A stretch of DNA of 64,000 bases, taken from contig OX467084.1 in NCBI GenBank assembly GCA_950106755.1, positions 1,302,001 through 1,366,000 on the forward strand. The letters are read 5' to 3'. The translations under genes and the position numbers were made by a program. The notes under the pieces are model-generated. The model did no database searches, had not been told where the DNA came from, and saw nothing but the letters and a program-made list of their open reading frames with translations. The DNA comes from Climacium dendroides (Eukaryota > Streptophyta > Bryopsida > Hypnales > Climaciaceae). Positions 1 through 12,448 of this stretch are shown here, piece by piece. Positions within the stretch are counted from its first letter, which is position 1; each line of letters starts with the position of its first letter.

Positions 1-1482
1 TCCTCTAGAGTTGTGTTATGGAGCTCAAGTGAGTGTGCCCTAACTATCTTTTATCATGTTTTGAATAACTTCTACTTTGACGCGTTGATATTGACGTTGT
101 CAAATTTCCAATATTTTACGATGTAACGAGTTTCATAACACTTGTGCAGGTTGGAGAAATGAGTCGCGGGGAAAGACATGTGTGGCTGCAAGAACGTTAC
201 TTCTTTACATGCGCATGTCCTGCGTGCAGAATAGTCATACAACCTGATCTTTTGTTGTCTGCGTTTCGTTGCTCGAAAGCAGGTTGTAATGGAGTGGTGC
301 CCAGCCCTAGTTTCCTGGAGCTACCTGATGAATGTGTTGCCAGAGTTGATTCAATACAGGTCAGCAAATTTCAGCATCTTTGAGATTCGTGTGTTGTTGT
401 AAATTGGTCTACTCTAAACTCTACCTAGGTGAAAGTTTATTTGGTGCTCTCACCTCCACGATTTCATCTTTGCAGGGGAATACGTTGAAACCAGGTTGTT
501 GTATATCATGTGGGATGCCAATTGATTTACAATATTGTTCAAACGCGGCGAAGGCTGTGAAGATGAAGCTTGAAAGGTTCACTTGGACTGAGTTCTTATA
601 TTGGATTTGCAGTGGTTCAACCTTATGATAGTAACTGAGTCTTTCAAATCGTAGATTATATCAGCGCCTCAACTGAAAGATCAAAGGGCTTGCCTCCCAT
701 GAGTCTGTTTTCTATCATTCCTGCCCATTTTTTGAACATCACCTTGTGCGTGAAAATCACGACGATGATCCTTGGTATCTTCTGTTTTGACGCACTTTTA
801 TGATGAGGGTAGAATTTTGCTGGATACTGAGATTGTTGGTTGTCATGCTTTGCAGACTTCAATCAGAGCTACAATCACCGAGGAGTATTGAAGAGTTTTT
901 ATTGCAAGGAGCACTCGACCTCTTGAAGCAATGCCAGACCGCCTTCCATCCCTCGTCCAAGGAGCTTGCCAAGGTACGCACAAGCAAGATTACTTATTGA
1001 TTATTTAGTTGTGCACTTGAAGGGCCATGCGCCAACAATAGATTATTGGAGAGGAATTGAACGAAGTGAGTGATGTAAATCATAGAAAGAGTAATGGTTT
1101 CTGGACACCGTGCAGGTGGAAGATGTCGTGGCACAAGCGTACTGCTCCATTGGTCTCCCAAGTGATGCCCTTCCTCACTGTAGATTGGCAATCCAGGTAA
1201 CCTTTTGCTACGGTCACAGAGTTCGTTAGCAATATCATACAAATTTTGTATATCTGAGGAAGATGCGAAGTTTGTACAATCATCGTGGCATTTCGTTTAT
1301 TGACACAGATTCTGGAGAACATTTACAGCAAGGATCACATTGCTGTGGCAAATGAGCGGCTGAAATTGGCATCAATTGCTCTCGCTGCCGGGGCTCACGA
1401 AGAAGTGCAAAGTAATCTGGCAGTAGTTGACCAAGTGATGAGAGTCCATTACGGCGCTGATTACAGGTCCCTCTTGCACTAG
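1..1482 (+). CDS. SET/MYND-type protein methyltransferase (SMYD4-like), 3' part
   Basis: Six exons are readable: 1-28, 150-359, 476-576, 856-973, 1116-1196 and 1309-1482, all with GT-AG borders and consistent phases; the 5' part lies outside the window. The first exon ends in the SET-domain tail motif YGAQVGEM (family form YGPQVG). It is followed by a post-SET cysteine cluster (FTCACPACR, then FRCSKAGC, then CCISCGMP), expected to bind zinc beside the active site. Exons 4-6 encode a helical, TPR-like C-terminal tail, and the reading frame stops at 1480-1482. The layout resembles plant SMYD4-like SET proteins with TPRs (the type of Arabidopsis At1g33400, from memory). Such proteins are expected to methylate lysines of protein substrates in cytosol or nucleus; the substrate is unknown. 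No lesion is seen in the visible exons. Confidence 0.82.
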
Positions 1483-2123
1483 CAATCTTTTCATCAAGTT
1501 GAAAGCATTTGAGGTGTTATTATTAATTCCACACTTGACGTTGGATCGAAGGTTGCTGATACTTCTGGGTGCATGAATCCACGTAAGTATTTCAGGTTCT
1601 CCCCTTCTGTCAGTTCAATTTATTGAAAGTGATTGCCTACATTGCATTCGTGGAATTTTGACTAAATTTGCATCCTCCTGGTCTCCGTTTTCTAAGAGAA
1701 TTGAAGCGTGTGGATTCTTTAATCTGGCATGTTCACAATCAATTTTATTACTTGGCACTGGGCGGACGATTTCTGTATTTGTGTCTGTCGTCATGGTTTA
1801 TGCACATACATATTTTACAATGTCATTTCTTTAGGAAGACCACATGCCACTTATCTTCCTACATCTTACTGCTGGCTGGCTAGCCAGTCATCAAATGATT
1901 GAAATTGATAGTACCACAGATAAGAATCACACGGAACCACACTGCGACCAAATGCTGACAGAACGGTCTGGCGTTGTTGAGCTCGGCAATCTGCTATTTC
2001 AAACATCCCAAGATCAGCACAAGCAGGTCATTTCAATTCATGTCTGTGGGCATTGAAGTAACTCTGCATGCAAAGGATGTAAATCGCACATAGTTAACCT
2101 GTGATGTCAGACTAATCCAATCA
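1483..2123. other. 3' flank and intergenic DNA, no gene seen
   Basis: Follows the SET-gene stop codon and should hold its 3' UTR and polyadenylation site. The short open frames here have no recognisable domain. I see no repeat or RNA gene. Confidence 0.5.
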
Positions 2124-2384
2124 TCAGAATTGGAAATCAGGCTGTGTCTGCATCGTATCGATGAAACCCGGCATGGCACCTTCCGTCCTCGTTTGCCAAT
2201 GCTGGACCCCCGTTGGACCGTCAAACAGGGAGCCCCACGTCGCCGAGGAGATATCATGCAAGCTGCGCACGAGGGGCTTCTCCAAATTTCTCACTCGGTT
2301 CTGGATCCAGTTGAAACCACCAAATGGCGCTTTAGATTCGTCTTCTTCCATGCGAAGCTTGCTTGCCCCTGCCCCTTCGCCCAT
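2124..2384 (-). CDS. hypothetical 86-residue ORF
   Basis: An open frame on the minus strand starting MGEGAGAS (ATG about 2384) and ending PDFQF. It is richer in G+C than its surroundings, and the middle, GGFNWIQNRVRNLEKPLV, looks like amphipathic helix rather than random translation. It could be a small gene, or the first exon of a gene whose later exons I could not find between 1500 and 2124. It lies downstream of, and is co-oriented with, the rhamnosidase gene. I do not recognise the family; a chance ORF cannot be excluded. Confidence 0.25.
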   Translation of the reverse strand: MGEGAGASKLRMEEDESKAPFGGFNWIQNRVRNLEKPLVRSLHDISSATWGSLFDGPTGVQHWQTRTEGAMPGFIDTMQTQPDFQF

Positions 2385-2846
2385 GCCCACACATTTTCCC
2401 TGCCCGGAGCTCTACTACCCTTAAATTTACACCTGGACAGGTGATTTCCTCTTCTACTCGATGCGTAATATCACCATTCTAACAAAGAAAATCCAACGCG
2501 CTTCCACAACCAATTCCTGCCAACTCGCCTTCTTAGGCCAGGAAGCCAACGGCTATGTCGCTGAAGTTCATGGAAGGTAGACAATCCATATTGCCAGGGC
2601 ACCACGAGATCCTGAAATGACTGCGCCACCTCCTCGACCCCTCTCTCTGTTTCTCTTCAGATCAATCAAAATATTTACAAGCCCGGAGATTCTTGACATT
2701 CACAAGCTCAACAAAAGAGTCGGATATTACTGCAACAACAGCACTCTTGAAACCGCTGAGCCAAACCTAGTGGGAAATCAGACCTTTGGAAATCTAGTAC
2801 ACTGGATACATGGATGGCAATGTTTCCCTTCCTGCGACAGTCGGGC

Positions 2847-5607
2847 TTATGCGGCAGGTTCCATGGTGAAAGTGTACGTGCCAGCAGCAGTGATTTCGAA
2901 AATCGTGAAACCATCTTCGACCTTCACGAACTTGACTCCGCTGCGAGTTGGCGACGCAGGCCTCACGACGGAGTTCAGAGCCGCGGTGGGAAGAAACACA
3001 GTGGCGGTGGTATTCGCAGGCACGCCCGTCGTGACCGTAGTCTCTTTCTCCGAATGTCGCCATTCGCTGACAATTTTGCCGTGCAATGAAACATAGCTGG
3101 CCTTCACCCACGTCAAGTCGCTAAGAATGGTGGGTTTGATGAAGAATTTTCGGAATCCGGGACCGTCGGGATCGGTTTGAATGCCGGCCAGGTCGTGGAA
3201 GAACCACTCCGTGATCTGCCCGAGCATGAAATGGTTGTGTGAGGATCGCGGATTGGCATCCCAGGCCTCCGTCAGAGCCGTGGCGCCTTTCGCCAGCATC
3301 ATGCCGTAGCCGGGCGTGGTGCACTGGTTGTTCATCTCGTAGATCACGTCGGAGCGGTTGCCGTCCGCCAAGGCACGCAACAGATAGCGAAACCCTACAT
3401 CTCCTGCGGTCAGACCCTTTTCCTTGACGTCTGCCACGATGTTCTCCAGCACGGCTGCGCGGTGGGAAGGGTCCACAAGGCCGAAGACCAGCGCCTGTGA
3501 AGGGCGTACCAAGAGCCAGGGCAACATGGATATGTCAGTGATCAGATTAGAGATCCGTGACAACTCGCCCGATGAAACCCTAACCCTAACAGCTTGCCCT
3601 GCACTGAATTTACTACACAAAGTACTAAACCAGGAGGTCCATACAGTGCCCATTTAAGATCTGATCGCATTTTTATGAAGCTGAACTCCTTGAAACAAGT
3701 TTCAGTAAATTTTCATAGAAAGAAAAATAGAATTAGTATCTAACCCAAGTCATTTCATATTTTCTGGACCCCTTTGGAATTAGTTACGAATTTTTGAAGA
3801 TGACTAATTTCAAAAACCGCAATTGCAGGAAACGCGGTACCATAGCGTTGGCACACTGCGATCCGGTGGCATACTGGTTGGTGTCAGCATGGAAGAATTT
3901 GGCATTGAAGGAACCTCGAATGCGCTCCGCCTGTTGTTGGAATTTCGTCACGTCGTCGTTGCGGTTCATCAGCTTCGCAACTTGCGCCAGGATGAGCGAG
4001 TCCTGGTAGTAAAACGCGGTGCCCGTCACTCCTTTCGGCGTCAGCTTCGACGGGCCCGGTTCGCCAGGCGCTATGTCGTACCAATCGCTCAATCCAAAAC
4101 TCACGATATCGTCTTCCGCGCGACTAGTGAGATACGCCACGTACCGCACCATGTTGTCGTAGTAGAGGCGGAGCAACTCAAAATCGCCCGTGAATTCGTA
4201 TTGCTGCCACGCAATGAGCAGGAACGCGCTGCTCCATTCGGGGGAGTTTCGGTACTCGCTATACCAGCCGCTGAAGATCATAAACTCCGGCGCGGTCGTA
4301 GTCAGCATCCCGTCCGCCCATTGCGTATCCGCCATATCGCTCATCGTTTTCGTGAAGAGTTTGTCCAGACGAAAATTGTAGCGAAGAGCGGGGCCGTTCA
4401 GATGCGTCTGCTCGAGCCAGCCGAGGCGCTCGCGGTGGGGGCAATCCGTCATGTAACTCGCCATGTTGCTTCGTTGCGCCCAATGTATCAACGTGTAGAT
4501 TTTGTTGAATAGATCATTGGAACAGGAGAATTTCCCAATGGGCTCACAAATGGAGTGCACAATCACATTCTCCAGAGACTCCACGATGGGGAATGGCTCC
4601 CCTGCCGCGGCGGGAATGCACTCCACCTGCAAGTAGCGAGAGGCGTGGTACCAGAACTTCGGAAAGTAAGTCTCACCTTTAGGGTTTCCAGCCAAAGTGT
4701 ATTGCCAGTACGCATTACCTCCCCCACAGGAAGTGCGATCCACCGTGCCGTCATCGTAAAGCAGCTCCGCGGGCATGATCCGCACCATGGCGCCTGGAGC
4801 GCCTTGCACTGTGAGGCGCGGCATCATGGACGCATTTTGGCCCAAATCGTATAGAAAGACGCATTTTCCCCTCGATTTCAGTTTCTTCACATTGGCCACT
4901 TTCAGAGTCTGGATTTCGCGAATGGGAGGTGCAGCAACACTGTCGCCTCGAAGTTTTCCACCAGGGCCGTCCAAAACCACAGCAGCGACCCAGTTTGCAT
5001 CGCTGTATCCTGGTGAGTCCCAGCCTCTTGCTTCGAGCCTAGCGTCATAGTCTTCGCCACCATAGATGTGCGAGAATGTGATCGGCCCCGGACTGATCCG
5101 CCAATTTCCATCAGTGGCCACGATTTCCATTAACCCTAACGCATACTCGAGACGCAAATGCGCGATAGCTTTCAGCGGGCCAAAACTCCCTGAGAATTTC
5201 GTGAATCGGCCCGTGGGGCGCTCAACGTTGTACATGCCGTTGCCGAGCAGCAACCCTACGGCGTGCTGACCGTGGCGTTGCAGCTGCGAGGTTACATCGT
5301 AGGTGTCGTACAGACAGGTTTTCTTGTAATTTGTCCACCCGGGAGTGAACAAATCCTCGCCCACTTTGGTGCCGTCAATTGTGAGCTCGTATTGACCCAA
5401 GCCACACACACAAATGGTTGCACGTCGAAGCTGGGGCTGCACTTCAAATTCTCGCCGCAACCTCATGCTTTGGTAGCGCTCCGCGTCCGATTTCTCTACC
5501 ACGACGAAGCCGTCCGCGACTAAGCCAGATGTGGCTGCGCCTATCCATTGCGCGTTGTCCCAGTCCATTTCGTCGCGGAGCAGTGCCATCGTCCAACGAA
5601 TCTTCAA
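2847..5607 (-). CDS. alpha-L-rhamnosidase, glycoside hydrolase family 78
   Basis: Two exons: 5607-3841 and 3494-2847 (donor after ATG codon at 3841, acceptor TTCACAG at 3500-3495). They join in phase 0 into about 804 residues, which restores the family block around ANAM-ALVFGLV. GH78 enzymes remove terminal alpha-L-rhamnose by inversion. Visible in order: a rhamnosidase N-type beta domain ending IYGGEDYDAR (about 181-190), the catalytic (alpha/alpha)6 barrel with TDCPHRERLGWLEQ (about 387-400) and LTEAWDAN (about 662-669), then a C-terminal beta domain. The acidic residues of the last two motifs are the likely catalytic pair. The N-terminus is uncertain: position 5607 is only a TTG codon, the frame stays open to about 5700 without ATG, and a possible acceptor (CTCGCAG) near 5665 suggests a missing 5' exon. 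Roughly 100 N-terminal residues usual in the family are not seen, and there is no signal peptide. The barrel itself has no stop or frameshift. Confidence 0.85.
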
Positions 5608-5699
5608 ACAATCCTTAATGGCTGGGAAATAATTCCCCCACAGTGGTTCTCCTGCGAGGGAGGCAACACAACGGAGACTAATCAGCGGGTCGACACAAA

Positions 5700-6987
5700 A
5701 TTATCCTTGCAACTATAGCATGTGATGAACTTGCCCTCAACGTTGTTCGGAACACCGTCTGCATGATTTACTGTCTACTGAGTGAATTCCCAAGGCACCG
5801 ACGAAGGTTCAGGATCTGACCTAAGACTCGGCTGATATCACAAGACAAAGCCCAGCATTATCTGCGTCTCTGGCCTCAAATTCCTGCGACGGACGGTGTT
5901 TAGTTCCGAAGTCCACACCTTGAATCGGACGGCTAATTCAACCTCGGGTCACGCGCAAGTAGGTCACTCATGGCGGCCGTTTTGTTGGTTTCGCAGTCGT
6001 CAGCAGCAGTACGTTGCTTGTTTGCTGGGAACAAAACTGTGTTGTTGCAGACCACAACATCAACACGAACTCTTTTGAAGATTATCCACACAAACTACTC
6101 TGTTTCACAACCAACACATACCGTCGAGCACATGATCCCAGTACTTCGGAATGGATCACCCCAAGTGCCAACCCCACCCAACCACGTTCTCCTACGTACT
6201 GATCACAGCAGGCACGAAGAGAAGAAAAGAGAAATCCATTCGTGGACTCGTGGTCCTTGGGAGAGCTGTCAACACGACACAAGCTGCATTTACTCTCCCT
6301 GACTGTTACGTGAAATTTGCTACTCTTCCTGACATCCTGTGCATTGGAATTGGCAGACAGAGAGGGAGAGAGAGAGTCCGGCCATTACTGCTACTCCGCA
6401 TAGGCCCCTAAATTGTGGAAAAGATGCCACCATCACGGACACATTACACACTCCGCACTCCCCATTTAACCGCTACGAGGACATCGGGGTAGTCAGAGAC
6501 ATGGGGTTTCCGCCTCCTATAATAAATTACGTTACCTCCACACTGTACGCAACAGGCACGGAATAAAACAACTTCGCAACAGACAACGAGAAAACCCACT
6601 TTGCGAAAAATCCACTTTACTTTGCAACAGTCAACGATAAGTTAAAGACCCACTCTGCGATGTGCAGAGGCCTTCACAAACTCAACTTTTGCCGTCAACG
6701 CCACGCCTCTGACTCATCACTCTCATCCGTCCATGGCCAGCGAGCTGATCCAGTCAGTCACTGGATCACAAGGCGTCAATCACTCGTGGCTGCAGCAATT
6801 GTTTGGCCAAAAGTCCTCACCAGCCTTCGTTTATTTTCATTCTTTTTTTTCACTCGGGTCCTTTCCAAAAGCATAGGCAGGTGAGGCTATCAATTCTTGT
6901 GAATTTTGCAAAATATTTCTGTTATTCAGGTAGCTGCTGTTAGTAGAATTTACGGCGATTTACAACAAGTTTCCAACAGAGTTGGAT
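5700..6987. other. upstream region of the rhamnosidase gene, no gene recognised
   Basis: Moderate G+C DNA that should contain the promoter or a 5' exon of the GH78 gene. Several short open frames (for example 5970-6302 +, 6082-6282 -) show no domain or residue pattern I recognise. I could not place a rhamnosidase N-terminal exon here. Confidence 0.4.
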
Positions 6988-7062
6988 AAAATCTGGCCAT
7001 AGCTTGTGTAAAATCTGGTCATAGTTTGTAGAAGATCTCGCCATAGTTTGTATTAAATCTGG
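6988..7062. repeat. 22-bp tandem repeat, about 3.4 copies
   Basis: Units begin at 6988, 7010, 7032 and 7054 with the core AATCTGG.CATAG.TTGT. Copies differ at 2-5 positions. No coding role is apparent. Confidence 0.8.
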
Positions 7063-7460
7063 AATGAACTCAGACCGTAGTTTTGTAGAAATCTGGAGAT
7101 TTTTATCCCACCAAAGAATATCTGCTCCTCAGTGATCATCTCCAACGCTGATGAGTGGGAGGCACTCTCACATGCCCGACTTCTACGCCAAGATTGAAGA
7201 TGCTTCCAGACTGCTACACTACAGAAAATTTATAAGTCAAGTTACTCATGTTATCACGCATACCGCTGTGCCTGTTGCCTCAACCAAAACGTAAGTAAAA
7301 GTCATTTTCTAATTTTCTATATTCATGTTGAAATTCAACAACCTTCACACCGTAGGTCCAAACTTCACAAAACAAAGTCCGTGCACCCCTCCTTGCCAAG
7401 GGCTTTCCGACAGGCCCAAGCATTCAACGGGGGGACACACGGTCCAAGAGAACTCATCGT

Positions 7461-7482
7461 AACAAACAAACAAACAAACAAA
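7461..7482. repeat. (AAAC)n microsatellite
   Basis: Five uninterrupted AAAC-type units. Confidence 0.9.
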
Positions 7483-10400
7483 TAGCCTAACTTAATGGAT
7501 GGACTAGTGTGTATGTGTTGTTGCCACAACCAAAAGAAAAATAAAAGCAATTTTCTAATTCTTTTTAACTCATAAAAACTTTGAAAGTCAATATCTCTCA
7601 AGAAGTCATCAAGGATGTTTGGATATTCAATTGCGCTTTGTGCATATTGAAGTATGAATGATTTTTATCTATTTTTATGCGTGCAACTCTATTGATGCTA
7701 CATCCACATCATTGAATTAAGTTTAAGAGATTTTAGTTGTTTTCTAATTTTATATGGGGTAGTTTATTAAAATCTAGTGTATTTCAAAACTTTGAACCTT
7801 TTTCCCATAAAACTTGATATTGACATTCATAATGATTTCTTTTGCTTTTGAGCAAAACTAACAAAATGAAACTTTTGAAATTTAGTTTCTACTCCACTTG
7901 AAAATTTGGGTAAAATTCCTTAAAACAAGCATTTTAGAGAAGTTTAAATTGAAGACCTAAAACCACATTTTTAAATATGTAGTAATAAACATTGAAAATT
8001 TTCTTTATACCAAAATGTTCTACACTATAATGTACTTCTATTTTTAAAATTTTATGTTTTATTGAATATGATTTGAATTTGATATGAATTTTCTTCAATT
8101 TTTTACTTCAATTAATGATGTTGAAGAAATTGTGGTTCTTTTTCAATCCCCATAGCCCTAGTTGTATTATTAGCTTTACCAACACTTTTTGAAAGATCCT
8201 ACCAATCAATATGTGCATTGATAGTTTTTATTCATTGCCATTAATGCTTTTAAAAATATTTCCATCAACTAGGTAAGTTATTTTAAAAGACATTGGTATT
8301 GTCTCTTTCCTCAAGAATAGTTCCAACCCCAACTAAACAATTAAACAAGGATTTGAATGTATCAATTGATTGTAACATCCCATCACCTTTTATACATTTT
8401 ATAGAACCAAAGCTCACTATGTAAAATCCTTTGTATTCTCATCACCCATTGAATAATTCAAATTTAACTCCTATACTTTTTTAGAAGTTTTACAACATCT
8501 TATGTGTTGATCAAAAGTGATTCATTTTAAAATAAAACATAATTGTAAAAATCAATTTCCACTCATTTAGAACAATGTCATCATCGAACCTTCACCATTA
8601 TTGCTAACTTTTAATTGGTGCAAAAGTAGTATTTGAAAATACAATCATTGGAAACACATAAAGAATATCTTGAGTTAGACTTTGGACTATTGAAATAAAT
8701 CCCAATGGAAAAAAAAAGATTTGTAGAAGCCTTTATAAATCATGTCCAGGAAAGGAAAATAATGCAAATGGCATGGAAAATTTGTCTTTGGAGAATTTAA
8801 ACAATTGTCAATTTATAGAGTTTAAAGTTTTTTTATTATTGTTGCAAAAAAGAAGATTAAACTTATTGCAATAAACTTCAAATGGCACGAAATTTAATGC
8901 ATCTCAGATGAAAGAAATTGAGTTAAAATTGTCAATGATTTTAGATAACTTATTAAAAGAATGGGAAAAATTGGAAACAATCGAGGCTTCAACCTTAGCC
9001 TCGACCTTAGCACCTCTAAGTAGTACATGCAATCCATCAAATGAGTTTGATCCTTCCAATAAGTACAATCAAGGCTGAATGTAGGTTGTTCTTCTACCAA
9101 TCTACCAATAAAGAAACAACACAACAATCTTGGGTTCTTTTAGCTTTGAACTTGAATGACTTGTGTCCCTTACAATTGTCTCAAATTTAGATATTCATAT
9201 CTATTATAGATTCCCAAGCCAACCCAATTGCATCCCTATCTACATTCGCCCAACATTTCACTTGTCCCTATATACATTTATCTATTTGTCTATTATCTAA
9301 AGGCCAAAATGTTAAGCAAATGTAGATGTTGAACTTGTTATTTCTCTTTTCACTATACTTACAATACAAAAGAATCATTCACGTCCCTAAATTCTTGATG
9401 TCTTCTAACTTCTAGAAGAACAAGTTCACTTTTAGTAACATCATTGGTGCATGTTCTAGATGGAAGTTGTATTCAACTAAACTTGCCTTCAGTCATTCTA
9501 CTTTGAAGTTTTGTGGGTTGATTCTCTTAAACCCCCACTTAAACCTTTAGTGTCTATTGAAGATAGAGACATCTTATTGTTAAAGTGCCCTCCAATAAGA
9601 AATTTTCAATGGTCTCAATTTGACATTGGCATTCTACAATGACATGATCTCCTAGATTTTGATGAAATTGGTTCATATTTGGTTCACAACAACTTACCTT
9701 ACCACCTTAATCATGGAAGGACAAAGCCCATGACCATGTAATCTATTCCAAATTTTCTTGTTTTGTTTCTTCTCTTTTGTAACCAATTTGAGTAAGAATA
9801 GTTTTATTTTATTTTTCAAAGATGAAATCACATGTCTTCTATAAGTCATAAAATTTTTAGACTTATTAGTGATGATTTGAAATTGCCATGATTTTGTGAA
9901 GAAAAAGTGAAAAAATTCATAACTTATACAAAATTAACTCAAAATATCTAAAACTTTCACCATAAGTGTATATTGTAGTGAAGAATGATAGAAATTAATT
10001 TAATTTTTTTATATTATTCAATAAATAAAAATTCACATAAAACATGATAATTTGTCCAATTTTCAAATTATAATGAAATATTAACTTTTTGAAACTTTCA
10101 AAATTTTCAAGTTGTAGTAAAAATTATAATTGATTTCCTTCATTTCACTAGTGGAAATCCAATTAAAAAAACATTTTCATTGGTAAAATTTGGATCTATT
10201 ATGAAGAGCTAGAAATTGTCAAATATACTATAAGTTCGACTATAAGGTCATCCATGGTATACTCAATCATACAAATTCATAAAAAAATATGCAATACACC
10301 CATGATAACAAATGTTAAGTGGAAAGGATAAATAGACCACATGAAGAATTGGGTTTAAAAAATTGATTTGTATTCTATACCAAGCTTCCATTATTATCCA

Positions 10401-10946
10401 AAAGCCAAGATCTATCTCTTTAGGCGTTCTAGAATTAATCTTAGAATGCTTGTGGGATCCTTCAATTGGTCACCATGAAAATCATCCTTCTAAGGGCCTA
10501 GTTCAAACTGGAACATCTAATACTACTAGACAAGGTTTAGAGCAATTTCATTGGTCAAAGATTGGTTTCATCTACTGGGGCATTCACACTGAAACAAACA
10601 GCCATTTGAAGTAGCACTATGTCATCATCTATTCTTGCCAAAACTCAAGATGAAGCCATAGTTATAGTGGATAAGTTTGGGATCAAGTAAAAAGGTGATC
10701 CCAAATTGTTTAGTAGACAAAACACATTTGTTCAAGAAGAAAAGAGTTGTAAAGGAGCTTCCATAGAACAAGAATGCAACTACAAAGGAGCTTTCACAAA
10801 TATAATTCCAATGGACATCTGATTTGTAATGTGAAGCCATACATTAGATGGACAAAATCTATGATGACATGGAAATTTTCTCCACACCAAGGTAGATGAA
10901 GTAGTATACTAACCCATAAACAATGTTAAAGGCATATGGTTAATAA
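7483..10946. other. AT-rich intergenic DNA, no gene seen
   Basis: About 3.4 kb of strongly AT-rich sequence with stops in all frames. The few short open frames (8894-9127 -, 10363-10614 +, 10625-10840 -) lack recognisable domains. Probably decayed repeat DNA; no terminal repeats could be paired. Confidence 0.5.
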
Positions 10947-10971
10947 TAAAAATAAAATAAAAATAAAAATA

Positions 10972-11016
<45 letters not shown>
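10947..11016. repeat. AAAAT-type and (TA)n microsatellites
   Basis: An A-rich AAAAT-like run (about 10947-10975) passes directly into an uninterrupted (TA)n tract ending in TGTATATA. Confidence 0.9.
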
Positions 11017-11019
<3 letters not shown>

Positions 11020-11295
11020 TCAACTACCTAGACATTGAAGAACTTAGGCCAACTGCAAAACTTCCCTACTCAATGGAAAATTAAATCTAGGTTGGAGTGC
11101 CAAATGCTATATTAGCGTGTGGTTTTGGAAACTGGGGTTTGACCACTCTTCTTTGGGCCAATGGTGGACACATTGACAAGGGGCCCCAAGTATAGTATGC
11201 AATGTGAGGTAGTTTGGTTGATATAGAATGCAAATCAATTTTTTTACCAACTTCTCTTAGCTTTGAAAACATCTTCAACCTAGATTTAGTTTTCC

Positions 11296-11912
11296 ATTGA
11301 GTAGAGAAGTTCTTCATATACATATGAGGTGGTAGGAGGTAGAACAACCCATGTAGGATATGTAAATTAGAACTAGTAGAAGTTCAACTGCTTATAGATA
11401 AGTCAAAAGTAGGAGTTGTATTTGAAATAAAATTTCAGACCTCATTTAGGTATAGTAGAATAATCTTTTACAAAAAAATTTAAATTAAGAATATTTGGTA
11501 AATGAAGATAGATTTTATCTCCAAAAATCAATTTGAGATTTTAAGCCTCTAATAAAAAATTATGGACAAAATTTAGAAAAGATGTTTGAAAATGTCCAAA
11601 AACATTTCTTTCCAACCCTCTTTAAATTTTGTTTATAACTTTTGATTGAAGGTTCAAAATCTCAAATGGATTCTTGGAGTAGAAATTTATCTTCATTTAC
11701 CAACTTTTTATAGTTCAAAATTTTTGGAAAAAAGTTAGTTTACTATACTTAAATGAGGTTTAAAATTTTATTTCAAACACAATTCTTACTTTTGCATTGA
11801 CTTACCTATAAGCAATTGAACTCCTACTAATTCTAATTTACATATTCCACACAGGTTGTTCTACCTCCTATCCCCCCCCCCAAATGTATATGAAGAGTTT
11901 TTCTACACAGTT
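11296..11912. repeat. long imperfect palindrome (foldback), arms about 300 bp
   Basis: The left arm (11296-11597) and right arm (11603-11912) are reverse complements over nearly all their length. Paired landmarks include TCTTCATATACAT (11311) with ATGTATATGAAGA (11884), GGAGGTAGAACAACC with GGTTGTTCTACCTCC, and TTTGAGATTTT with AAAATCTCAAA. The loop at about 11598-11602 is only a few bases. A shorter inverted copy of the outer left edge (around ATCTAGGTTG) lies at 11069-11098, so the structure is partly nested. It may be a foldback/MITE-type element or a hairpin-RNA locus; no coding capacity is seen. Confidence 0.8.
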
Positions 11913-12120
11913 AAAAATTCAATTTAAGTTGAAGTTCTTAGTGAATTGAAAGTTAAATTTTTATAATTTGATTTTTTATCAACTAAACTACTTGACTCAC
12001 AGTGCATGCTACACTTAGTGCCCCTTTTTGGTGCTTTTTTAACATCATTTAGAGGCAAATAGTGGACGTCCGAATTTGAACCGGGACTAATTGAATACTA
12101 TGTAAATCATTTGACGTTCC

Positions 12121-12448
12121 GAAAACCCCAAGTACACCCAAGATCAAAACCTCTCTTTTTGCACAAAATTTCAAGGATGAACATCTGCAACTCTATCTTA
12201 CATGGAAGGATTCTCCATCATCCATCAAACACTTTTAGGGTGTTGCATCATTACAAGGTTAACTCTTAAAAGATGGGTATGTGAACATGGAAATCATCCT
12301 TTTTTGCATTGTGTGAATAGTTGGTTTAAGAAAATCCTAAAGCACTAATTGGAAGTCAAACTATTGTATAAGACCTCCCCTTTTCATGCAAAATTTCAAG
12401 GATGAATATTTTTTCTTTTGTCCTACATATAAAGAAGATTCTCTTTTA
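12121..12448. repeat. degenerate direct repeat flanking the solo LTR
   Basis: The block containing CAAAATTTCAAGGATGAA occurs twice (about 12165 and 12391) in similar context, indicating an old ~225 bp tandem duplication into which the LTR inserted. Confidence 0.45.

Noticed and set aside
3573..3592. CCCTAA units inside the rhamnosidase intron, as possible interstitial telomere repeat
   Set aside because: Only about two units, of the 6-base form and not the plant 7-base TTTAGGG; too short to be more than chance or a telobox-like motif.
2617..5618. Several plus-strand open frames overlapping the rhamnosidase
   Set aside because: They are opposite-strand frames of the GH78 exons, kept open by G+C-rich codon use; none has a recognisable domain.
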